Positions 1 to 5,313 of a stretch of 5,469 nucleotides of DNA are shown in pieces. The DNA comes from an uncultured Lachnospiraceae bacterium. GTDB taxonomy: Bacteria > Bacillota > Clostridia > Lachnospirales > Lachnospiraceae. Where the stretch lies: contig CANQEB010000179.1 in assembly GCA_947594085.1 (NCBI GenBank), positions 1 through 5,469 on the forward strand, given 5' to 3'. The translations under genes and the position numbers were made by a program. The notes beneath the pieces were generated by a model. That model had not been told where the DNA came from. It saw only the letters and a program-made list of their open reading frames with translations, and searched no databases. Each line of letters begins with the position of its first letter. The stretch's first letter is position 1.

Positions 1-43
1 CGCCATTATTTCACCTCAAATTTTCGCTTTTTCGCTCTGGCCC

Positions 44-343
44 ATGTCCCGAAAAATTGGGACGCTCCCGGTCACGGTGAAGCGCAACGCCTACGGAAGG
101 CAGCTTGGGAGCTTTTACGCAGAGGCAGAGATGAAGCATATCGGGACGGTTCCGATGCACTTTATCCGCGCACCGTACGTGGAAACGGCCGGGAGCGACG
201 TAGAGGTGCTCGCAGAGGTGGATGGGCGGATCGTGGCCGTGCAGTATCAAAACCAGCTTGCCTTGTCCTTCCACCCGGAAGTGTCCGAGGATACGAGTGT
301 GCACCGCTATTTTCTGCGCATGTGTGAAAACAGAATTATATAA
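44..343 (+). CDS. pdxT: PdxT, glutaminase subunit of pyridoxal 5'-phosphate synthase (C-terminal part only, 5' end missing or broken)
   Basis: PdxT hydrolyses glutamine and passes ammonia to PdxS, which builds pyridoxal 5'-phosphate in the DXP-independent vitamin B6 pathway. Numbering from the ATG at 44, the stretch GTLPVTVKRNAYGRQLGSF (residues 6-24), the FIRAPYVE segment (40-47) and EVLAEVDGRIVA (54-65) are typical of the family. SFHPE (75-79) supplies the catalytic His77 and Glu79 of the triad. The nucleophile Cys in the usual GTCAG motif, which should lie upstream, is absent. Full PdxT is about 190 residues; only about 95 are recognisable here. The frame is open back to base 2, but residues before about base 58 do not resemble PdxT in any frame, and the ATG at 44 has no ribosome binding site. 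No pdxS is in the window. The product is certain from family resemblance; whether this is a pseudogene, a rearrangement or a contig-edge artefact is not. Confidence 0.85.
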   Translation: MSRKIGTLPVTVKRNAYGRQLGSFYAEAEMKHIGTVPMHFIRAPYVETAGSDVEVLAEVDGRIVAVQYQNQLALSFHPEVSEDTSVHRYFLRMCENRII

Positions 344-372
344 TTGCAGAATGCTACCGTTTCGCTTATAAT
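344..372 (+). promoter_or_regulatory. Sigma-A-type promoter for the MBL-fold hydrolase gene
   Basis: A -35 hexamer TTGCAG (344-349) and a perfect -10 TATAAT (367-372) are separated by exactly 17 bp. The -35 begins directly after the pdxT stop codon. Transcription would start near 379, giving a leader of about 70 nt before the ATG at 449. The leader contains a small hairpin (TCCC 394-397 with GGGA 401-404) but no riboswitch that I recognise. Confidence 0.8.
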
Positions 373-448
373 GTCTGTATGATACCGGATGTTTCCCGCG
401 GGGAGATAGCTCCGAAAGAGAATGCAGTAAAGATTTAAGGAGGGCATT

Positions 449-1072
449 ATGAAAATAACATGGATCGGACATTCTTGCTTTAAAATAGAATCAAAGGGAT
501 ATACGGTAATCCTGGATCCTTATGAGGACGGGTCTGTGGACGGCCTGAAACCAGTGCGGGAGGAAGCCGATCTGGTTCTCTGCAGTCATGAACACGGAGA
601 TCACAACGGGCGCGGCTGCGTCTCTCTTAGAAAGGGCGCTTCGTCGCCGTTTGCGATTGAGAAGATTGAGACATACCACGACGACCAAAAGGGAGCGAAA
701 CGCGGACCGAATATGATTCATATTCTGGATGACGGGGAATGCAGGGTGGCTCATTTCGGAGACTTGGGCTGCATGCTTACGCCGGAGCAGGAGCAGAAGC
801 TTCAGGGGCTGGACGTTGCACTGATCCCGGTAGGGGGATTTTTCACGATCGACGCGGGGCAGGCCAGAGAGCTGGCAAAGCGGATCCGGCCGGGAATCGT
901 TGTGCCGATGCATTTTCGAAGCGGGAATTTTGGCTTTGACGTGCTGGGGACCGTAGATGAATATACAAAACTCTGTCCGCATGTACAGCTGGCTCCCGGC
1001 AGTGCGCTGGAGATTTCGGGGAATCCAAATGAGGAAGAGCAAACTGTTGTTTTAACGCCTCAGAATGCCTGA
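449..1072 (+). CDS. MBL-fold metallo-hydrolase (UPF0173/YtkL-like)
   Basis: This 207-residue protein is a single-domain metallo-beta-lactamase-fold hydrolase, probably a cytoplasmic di-metal enzyme; the substrate is unknown. It opens with KITWIGHSCFKIE (2-14) and an ILDPY strand (21-25). The metal-binding motif SHEHGDHN gives H47, H49, D51 and H52. Further likely ligands are H102-F-G-D105 and H155 in VPMHF. PVGG (127-130) and H77 in YHDD are also typical of this subgroup. No signal peptide or membrane segment is present. Length matches the small Lactamase_B_3-type proteins. The start is fixed by AAGGAGGG at 437-444, four bases before the ATG. The gene has its own promoter and terminator, so it appears monocistronic and unlinked to the PdxT fragment. 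The fold is certain; neither a beta-lactamase role nor any particular substrate is supported. Confidence 0.93.
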   Translation: MKITWIGHSCFKIESKGYTVILDPYEDGSVDGLKPVREEADLVLCSHEHGDHNGRGCVSLRKGASSPFAIEKIETYHDDQKGAKRGPNMIHILDDGECRVAHFGDLGCMLTPEQEQKLQGLDVALIPVGGFFTIDAGQARELAKRIRPGIVVPMHFRSGNFGFDVLGTVDEYTKLCPHVQLAPGSALEISGNPNEEEQTVVLTPQNA

Positions 1073-1077
1073 GGGGA

Positions 1078-1104
1078 GGCCGGCGAAGGCTGGCCGAATT
1101 TTTT
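1078..1104 (+). terminator. Rho-independent terminator of the MBL-fold gene
   Basis: The stem GGCCGGC (1078-1084) pairs with GCTGGCC (1089-1095), with one G-U pair and the loop GAAG. GAA and then six T (1099-1104) follow. It begins five bases after the hydrolase stop codon and separates that gene from the tRNA. Confidence 0.85.
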
Positions 1105-1126
1105 CGTGAGGTTTTGAAAAAAGTGC

Positions 1127-1155
1127 TTGCTTTTTCCTGCAACTCCTGTTATACT
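1127..1155 (+). promoter_or_regulatory. Promoter of the tRNA-Glu gene
   Basis: TTGCTT (1127-1132) and TATACT (1150-1155) are separated by 17 bp, a good sigma-A match. The expected start near 1162 lies only a few bases before the mature tRNA 5' end at 1166, so the precursor leader is very short. Confidence 0.75.
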
Positions 1156-1165
1156 GTCTGAGCAT

Positions 1166-1237
1166 GGTTCCTTGGTCAAGCGGTTAAGACGCCGCCCTCT
1201 CACGGCGGAAACAGGGGTTCGATTCCCCTAGGGACTA
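1166..1237 (+). tRNA. tRNA-Glu (anticodon CTC)
   Basis: The 72-nt cloverleaf folds completely. The acceptor stem is GGTTCCT (1166-1172) with AGGGACT (1230-1236) and discriminator A1237; pairs 1-72 and 4-69 are wobbles. The D-arm is GTC/GAC around AAGCGGTTAA. The anticodon stem is CCGCC (1192-1196) with GGCGG (1204-1208), and the loop CTCTCAC places anticodon CTC at 1199-1201, reading GAG. The T-arm is AGGGG/CCCCT with loop TTCGATT. The 3' CCA is not encoded, so it must be added by nucleotidyltransferase. The D-arm and anticodon-arm sequences are typical of bacterial tRNA-Glu. Confidence 0.96.
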
Positions 1238-1245
1238 TATCTGAG

Positions 1246-1284
1246 AAACTCTGAAACCACTACGGTGAGCTTCAGAGTTTTTTT
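1246..1284 (+). terminator. Rho-independent terminator of tRNA-Glu
   Basis: A perfect 10-bp stem, AAACTCTGAA (1246-1255) with TTCAGAGTTT (1271-1280), runs into seven T (1278-1284). The 15-nt loop can form a small CAC/GTG hairpin around TACG. It starts eight bases after the tRNA discriminator base. Confidence 0.88.
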
Positions 1285-1321
1285 GTGCGAAATGAAAATA
1301 CAGATGAGCAGTTCAGGGGTC

Positions 1322-1368
1322 TTCTCAAAAACGGTCAATGGCGCTATGATAGATTTGACCGAACGGTT
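1322..1368 (+). promoter_or_regulatory. Putative promoter and TetR operator upstream of the regulator gene
   Basis: A weak -35 TTCTCA (1322-1327) and -10 TATGAT (1345-1350) are 17 bp apart. A perfect 7-bp inverted repeat, CGGTCAA (1332-1338) and TTGACCG (1355-1361), brackets the -10 with a 16-bp gap. A third half-site, CGGTTA (1364-1369), follows, so TGACCGAACGGTTA (1356-1369) is itself nearly palindromic. TetR-family repressors commonly bind such palindromes over their own promoters, so this suggests autoregulation of the tetR-ABC operon. The repeat is read directly; its function and the promoter are inferred. Confidence 0.55.
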
Positions 1369-1386
1369 AGTGGAGGAGAAAAAGAG

Positions 1387-1998
1387 ATGAATGAAAGATT
1401 CTTTTCTTTGCCGGAGGAAAAGCAGCAGATAATCATCAATGCGGGCTATCGGGTGTTTTCGCAGAATTCATATAAGAACAGTCCGATGAGCGAGATTGCG
1501 GCCGCAGCCGGGATTAGCAAGTCCCTGCTGTTTCACTATTTTCGGAATAAGAAAGAGCTGTATCTGTTCCTCTGGGACAAATGTGCCGAGACGACGATCG
1601 AATACCTGACTCGGTACGACTGCTATAGCCAGGGAGAATTGTTTGAGAGCATGGAACGCGGGATGCGGGCCAAGATGGAGATCATTCGCCTGTATCCGGA
1701 TATGGGAAATTTCACGATTCGGGCATTTTACGAGAAGGACCCTGAGATCAGCGCGGCGATTCAGGAGAGCTATCACCGATATTTCAACTTTAAGGCAGAC
1801 CAGACGCGCGTAAATTTCAATCCAGAGCAATTCGTACCGGGGCTGGATATTCCGATGATGTACCGGGAGATGTACTGGGCGTCGGAGGGCTATCTCTGGG
1901 AGATGGTGCAGCGCGGAGCCGTGGATATGGAGCAGATGGAGCAGGATTTCCGGAAGCTCATCGATTTCTGGAAGAGCATCTATCTGCGGAAAGAGTGA
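1387..1998 (+). CDS. TetR/AcrR-family transcriptional regulator
   Basis: This 203-residue protein is a ligand-responsive DNA-binding repressor in form. The N-terminal TetR_N domain spans about residues 12-60: KQQIIINAGYRVFSQNSYKN, then SEIAAAAG, then the recognition segment ISKSLLFHYFRNKKELY (43-59). The remaining all-helical part, about 60-203, is the ligand-binding and dimerisation domain; it is rich in aromatic and acidic residues, and its ligand cannot be predicted. I chose the ATG at 1387 because GGAGGAG (1372-1378) precedes it. The frame continues upstream to a GTG at 1285, but that GTG abuts the tRNA terminator and has no ribosome binding site. The ABC genes follow about 100 bp downstream on the same strand with no visible terminator, so it probably regulates them and itself through the inverted repeat upstream. 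Confidence 0.93.
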   Translation: MNERFFSLPEEKQQIIINAGYRVFSQNSYKNSPMSEIAAAAGISKSLLFHYFRNKKELYLFLWDKCAETTIEYLTRYDCYSQGELFESMERGMRAKMEIIRLYPDMGNFTIRAFYEKDPEISAAIQESYHRYFNFKADQTRVNFNPEQFVPGLDIPMMYREMYWASEGYLWEMVQRGAVDMEQMEQDFRKLIDFWKSIYLRKE

Positions 1999-2099
1999 AA
2001 AGTACGCGGGACGATCGGATGCGGGGTGGGCGGGCAGAGGCCGGAGCGCATACGTAGAGAAAAAATGTGTGAGAAATGTTGTTTGCGGGAGGAAATGCG

Positions 2100-2984
2100 G
2101 TGGACGCGATCAGGATCGACAACCTTACAAAATATTATGGGACGGCGCGCAAGGGAATCCGTGGTATCGAGCAGGTGAGCCTGACCGTGGCACAGGGCGA
2201 ATTCTGCGGATTTATCGGTCCGAACGGCGCGGGCAAATCAACGACGATCAGGACGCTTCTGGGGCTGATCCGGCCGACGGAGGGCAGTGCGCAGGTGCTG
2301 GGATTGGATATCGGGAAGGACAGGGAAGAAATTCTCGCGCGGACGGGGTATCTGCCATCCGAGGCCATGTTCTATCCGGGCATGCGGGTGCGGGATGTGC
2401 TGAAATTGTCCGCCGATCTGCGGAAAAAGGACTGTCGCAGGGAGGCGGCGACGCTGTGTGAACGACTGCAGCTGGACGTTTCCCGCAAGGTGGAGGAGCT
2501 GTCCTTCGGCAACCGCAAGAAGGCTGCGATCATCTGTGCGTTGCAGCATGAGCCGGAGCTGTTGATTCTGGATGAGCCGACCAGTGGCCTCGATCCGTTG
2601 ATGCAGAGAGCGTTTTTTGAGATTCTGCGTGAACGAAACAAGGCAGGAGTGACGATTTTTCTGTCTAGCCACGTGCTCTCGGAAGTGCAGCGCAACTGTA
2701 CGAGGGCGGCGGTCATACGGGAAGGGCGCATCGTCGCCTGCGATAGTGTAGAAGCTCTGTCCCGCACAAGCGCAAAACGCGTCGTGATTCATGGGCGCGT
2801 TGATCTAGGCTTGCTCAGCGGAGTGAGAGACCTGGAGGAGACTCAGGAAAGCTGTAGCTTTCTCTACAGCGGCGGAATGAAGGAGCTGCTTGCGGTTCTG
2901 GCAGAGGGGGAGGTTCATGATCTTTCTGTTTCCGAACCGGATCTGGAGGAGATTTTTCTGCACTTTTATTCGCGAAAGCAATGA
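2100..2984 (+). CDS. ABC transporter ATP-binding protein (BcrA/YxlF-type, ABC-2 partner)
   Basis: This 294-residue ATPase would power the membrane partner encoded downstream. Numbering from the GTG at 2100, Walker A is GPNGAGKST (40-48). The Q-loop region is GYLPSE (83-88), with Glu in place of Gln, as often seen in this subfamily. The signature is LSFGNRKK (134-141), a degenerate form common in BcrA-like ATPases. Walker B is LLILDE (154-159), the D-loop is SGLD (162-165) and the switch histidine is H191. The C-terminal ~80 residues form the usual accessory region of ABC-2-type ATPases. The GTG is preferred because GGGAGGA (2087-2093) lies six bases before it; the ATG at 2076 has no good site. 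The stop overlaps an ATG (ATGA at 2981-2984), and the permease follows. The export substrate is unknown; antibiotic or peptide efflux is a family-level possibility only. Confidence 0.94.
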   Translation: MDAIRIDNLTKYYGTARKGIRGIEQVSLTVAQGEFCGFIGPNGAGKSTTIRTLLGLIRPTEGSAQVLGLDIGKDREEILARTGYLPSEAMFYPGMRVRDVLKLSADLRKKDCRREAATLCERLQLDVSRKVEELSFGNRKKAAIICALQHEPELLILDEPTSGLDPLMQRAFFEILRERNKAGVTIFLSSHVLSEVQRNCTRAAVIREGRIVACDSVEALSRTSAKRVVIHGRVDLGLLSGVRDLEETQESCSFLYSGGMKELLAVLAEGEVHDLSVSEPDLEEIFLHFYSRKQ

Positions 2985-3032
2985 GCCGTGCCATACGGAT
3001 ACATTTGCCACCTGGCGAGGCTGGGTACGGCT
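2984..3032 (+). other. Intercistronic RNA hairpin between ATPase and permease genes
   Basis: AGCCGTGCC (2984-2992) pairs with GGTACGGCT (3024-3032) over nine positions, including one G-U. Inside it TTGCC (3005-3009) pairs with GGCGA (3014-3018) around ACCT, with one U-G. Both wobbles are allowed only in + strand RNA, which fits the operon direction. There is no T-run, so it is not a terminator. It ends eight bases before the permease ribosome binding site and could affect mRNA stability, partial attenuation or relative expression. Confidence 0.45.
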
Positions 3033-3049
3033 TAAGAAAAGGAGAACGG

Positions 3050-3838
3050 ATGATGACGCTTATAAAACATGAATTGCGACAGGGCAGAATTTCCCTTGTG
3101 GTATGGACGGGCGCGATTGCGGTTTTGCTCGTGATTTGTCTGCTTGTGTTTCCGGAGATGAAAGGCGAAATGAAAGCGATCAGCCATCTTTTTGGTGCGA
3201 TGGGAAGCTTCGCGGCGGCGTTCGGCATGGACCGATTGAACTTTGGCACGTTGACCGGATTCTATGCGATTGAGTGTGGAAATGTGATCGGGCTGGGCGG
3301 AGCGTTCTTTGCATCCCTGATTGGCATCTCAGCCCTTGCAAAAGAAGAGCGGGACGGGACGGCGGAATTTCTGCTGACGCATCCGGTGTCGCGTGCGCAT
3401 GTGGTAACGGAAAAGCTGGCGGCGGTCATGCTACAGGTCATTGTTATGAATTTGATCGTGCTTGTGGTGTCCTTGCTTTCTATCTGTGCGATTGGAGAGA
3501 CGGTGCCCTGGAAGGAGCTCCTGCTGATGCATTCTGCCTGTTTCCTGCTCCAGATTGAGCTGGCGGCGGTTTGCTTCGGAATGTCTGCATTTTTGCGACG
3601 TGGCGGATTTGGAATCGCTTTGGGGCTCACTACCGTGCTGTACTTTTTGAATCTGATCGCAAACATGAGCGAAAAGGTGAAATTTTTCAAGTACATCACT
3701 CCGTTCGGATATTGCGAGGGCGTAGATGTCATCATGAATGGCGGACTTGACATTCGTTCGATCGCGACCGGAATGCTTTTTGCAGTTCTCGGGATTGTGG
3801 CGGCGTACAAAATGTATTGCGGGAAGGATATTCGCTGA
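3050..3838 (+). CDS. ABC-2 type transporter permease
   Basis: This 262-residue integral membrane protein is the likely transmembrane partner of the upstream ATPase. Six hydrophobic segments can be seen at roughly residues 14-34, 73-97, 124-148, 157-182, 187-205 and 236-256. After the second comes a conserved cytoplasmic motif of this permease type: EERDGTAEFLLTHPVSR (99-115) followed by EK, probably part of the coupling region. The start is set by AAAGGAG ending at 3044, five bases before ATG 3050; a second ATG at 3053 is equally possible. An upstream ATG at 2981 overlapping the ATPase stop would add 23 residues, but it lacks a ribosome binding site and the added residues are not membrane-like. 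With one permease gene, the transporter is probably a homodimer with two ATPase copies. The substrate is unknown. Confidence 0.9.
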   Translation: MMTLIKHELRQGRISLVVWTGAIAVLLVICLLVFPEMKGEMKAISHLFGAMGSFAAAFGMDRLNFGTLTGFYAIECGNVIGLGGAFFASLIGISALAKEERDGTAEFLLTHPVSRAHVVTEKLAAVMLQVIVMNLIVLVVSLLSICAIGETVPWKELLLMHSACFLLQIELAAVCFGMSAFLRRGGFGIALGLTTVLYFLNLIANMSEKVKFFKYITPFGYCEGVDVIMNGGLDIRSIATGMLFAVLGIVAAYKMYCGKDIR

Positions 3839-3885
3839 CATGAAATGGCTTTTGTAAAGAAGAGAATAACATAACATAGCACAAG

Positions 3886-3936
3886 GTGTCCCGAATGATA
3901 CTGCAAGATGGCCGGTATCGTTCGGAACACTTTTTT
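3886..3936 (+). terminator. Rho-independent terminator of the tetR-ABC operon
   Basis: A 16-bp stem pairs 3886-3901 (from GTGTCCCGAATGATAC) with 3915-3930, with one C/A mismatch and one U-G pair and a 13-nt loop, followed by six T (3931-3936). It lies 48 bp after the permease stop. Read on the other strand it has no T-run, so it does not clearly serve the convergent gene. Confidence 0.88.
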
Positions 3937-3984
3937 GTGGTCAGCGGGATGTGGCTGTGGTCAGCGGGATGTGGCTGTGGTCAG
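3936..3984. repeat. 20-bp perfect tandem duplication at the 3' end of the SpoIID-like gene
   Basis: The unit TCAGCGGGATGTGGCTGTGG occurs twice head to tail (3941-3960, 3961-3980) without mismatch. It is flanked by a partial copy on each side (TGTGG at 3936-3940, TCAG at 3981-3984). The stop codon of the - strand gene (3981-3983) lies in the right partial copy, so each unit carries a TGA on that strand. This looks like replication slippage; no function is implied. Confidence 0.9.
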
Positions 3985-5258
3985 GTGACATTTTCTGCGA
4001 GCCGTGTGACCGCCACATAAATCTCCTGGATGCGGTACCAGGTGCGGGGGCCGATGATGCCGTCCTGCGTCAGGCCGAAGACGGACTGGAACGTTTGGAC
4101 TGCTTTCAGCATGTTTTCCCCGAAGATCCCATCCGGCGTCAGCTTGGGAATCAGCGGATAGCTGTCGGAGATCGTGTTGAGCTGTTCCTGGATTTTGAGC
4201 ACCTCCGTGCCGACCGAACCGACTCTGAGCAGATAGCCGGGGTAAGATTCCGGGACACCGGAGACTTCCTCGGCCGTGTTGATATAGATGGAATCGCCGT
4301 AATAGTAACGCAGGATGGAGAGCGCGTCGTATCCGTCCTCGCCGAGCTCGGCGCTTCCCCATTGGGATAGCCAGTTCGGGCACTGGATTCGCTGCCCGTC
4401 GCAGTATTGTGTCAGGATCGGCTGGCGCACATTCGGGCGCGACAAATAGTTCAGGAACACCTCGTCTACCACATCAGAGATACTCTGAAAAATGGTGCGT
4501 CCCAGGCTCCATTTCTGGTCGTAGGCGGTGGAAGAGGTGATCGTGAAATCGTATCGCTTGTTCCGGTACCACTCGGTGTATACGCGGTTCAGCGTGAAGG
4601 ACTGGATCGCCAGAATATTCGCGATGAGGGTTTCGCGCGGCCAGGTGGCGTAGATCTCACTGCTGGCAACGTTCTTGATGTAATCGCGATAACGCACGTA
4701 ATAGCTCGAGGCGGAGCTGTCGCCTGGAGGACCGTCATGGACGATCATGTACTCCGGCACGACGATCTCGTTCAGCACAATCTCGCCGCTTATATTGACC
4801 GGCTTGATCTCTGCCTCGGCGATTTTGGGCGGATAGCTTCCGTACAGTGTGTGCTCGGGAACGACGATTCTGTCCGGGAATCCTCCCTCGATGAGAGGAT
4901 GCAGGCGTATGGTCTGCAGGGAGACCTCTCCGCTGAGCACCTCGGCGCCGCTGATCACAGCAGGCTCGTAGCCCGGCGCTGTGATGCGCAAGGTGTATTC
5001 CGCATAGGGCATATTTTGGGATGGCTGCAGGCTGTACTCTACAGGCGGTGTGTCTAGATTGATAATGCCGGTTTGGCCCGCTGCGTCTGTCTGAAGTTCC
5101 TCGAGGGTGTTTTCCGGATCTCCGGTGTAGGAAATGTCGACGACGGCATCTGCGATCGGCGCGTTCCGCTCAGATAGTACCGTGACCTGAAGTCCGCCAC
5201 GGTCTATCTGGTCTGTCTGCGCCGCCGCAAGATGCCGTCCTGTAAGATTCTTATTCAT
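3981..5258 (-). CDS. SpoIID/LytB-like protein with C-terminal peptidoglycan-binding domain (probable spore cortex/coat protein)
   Basis: This 425-residue protein has three parts. Residues about 21-120 resemble a carboxypeptidase-regulatory-like beta-sandwich (GGLQVTVL, APGYEPAVISGAEV). Residues about 165-322 resemble SpoIID/LytB: IKNVASSEIYATWPRETLIA (194-213) aligns with the lytic-transglycosylase region, placing the probable catalytic Glu at E201. LAIQSFTLNRVYTEW, ITSSTAYDQKW and WLSQWG (296-301) with ILRYYYG (315-321) match later family motifs. C286 and C293 lie between and could bind metal. Residues about 344-412 form a PG_binding_1 domain (LRVGSVGTEVLKIQEQL, DGIFGENMLKAVQTFQ, DGIIGPRTW). 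SpoIID cleaves glycan strands during engulfment. No signal peptide or membrane segment is seen. ATG 5258 is chosen because GGAG (5268-5265) lies six bases upstream; a TTG at 5273 is an alternative start. Activity on peptidoglycan and a spore role are inferred. Confidence 0.88.
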   Translation of the reverse strand: MNKNLTGRHLAAAQTDQIDRGGLQVTVLSERNAPIADAVVDISYTGDPENTLEELQTDAAGQTGIINLDTPPVEYSLQPSQNMPYAEYTLRITAPGYEPAVISGAEVLSGEVSLQTIRLHPLIEGGFPDRIVVPEHTLYGSYPPKIAEAEIKPVNISGEIVLNEIVVPEYMIVHDGPPGDSSASSYYVRYRDYIKNVASSEIYATWPRETLIANILAIQSFTLNRVYTEWYRNKRYDFTITSSTAYDQKWSLGRTIFQSISDVVDEVFLNYLSRPNVRQPILTQYCDGQRIQCPNWLSQWGSAELGEDGYDALSILRYYYGDSIYINTAEEVSGVPESYPGYLLRVGSVGTEVLKIQEQLNTISDSYPLIPKLTPDGIFGENMLKAVQTFQSVFGLTQDGIIGPRTWYRIQEIYVAVTRLAENVT

Positions 5259-5285
5259 AGAGCGCTCCGACAAGGGGATTCGCTA

Positions 5286-5313
5286 TAAGATATGCGCGCG
5301 GAGTGGAATTCGT
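5286..5313 (-). promoter_or_regulatory. Possible sigma-K/sigma-E (mother-cell) promoter for the SpoIID-like gene
   Basis: On the - strand CATATCTTA (5294-5286) fits the mother-cell -10 consensus CATANNNTA. An AC dinucleotide (5313-5312) precedes it by 17 bp, as in the sigma-K pattern AC-16/17-CATANNNTA. Transcription would start near 5279, about 20 nt before the ATG at 5258. No convincing sigma-A promoter is visible in this stretch. The motif is short and could arise by chance. Confidence 0.4.

Noticed and set aside
373..448. Riboswitch in the MBL gene leader
   Set aside because: Only a 4-bp hairpin around the palindrome CCCGCGGG is visible in about 70 nt, with no terminator-like alternative and no recognised aptamer motif.
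11..472. 153-codon open frame on the - strand across the PdxT fragment and the next promoter
   Set aside because: It lies opposite clearly recognisable PdxT sequence and a promoter, and its translation resembles no known protein; it is a shadow frame.
1285..1386. GTG start at 1285 extending the TetR protein by 34 residues
   Set aside because: The GTG follows directly after the tRNA terminator's T-run, has no ribosome binding site, and the extension would overlap the putative promoter and operator.
2981..3049. ATG overlapping the ATPase stop as the permease start
   Set aside because: There is no ribosome binding site, and the added 23 residues coincide with the RNA hairpin. A good AGGAG site supports the start at 3050 or 3053.
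4407..5057. 216-codon open frame on the + strand inside the SpoIID-like gene
   Set aside because: It is antisense to a gene with recognisable domains; its residues show no domain and it has no convincing ribosome binding site.
5259..5273. TTG start at 5273 for the SpoIID-like protein
   Set aside because: It would place the GGAG motif inside the coding region; that motif sits at ideal spacing for the ATG at 5258.
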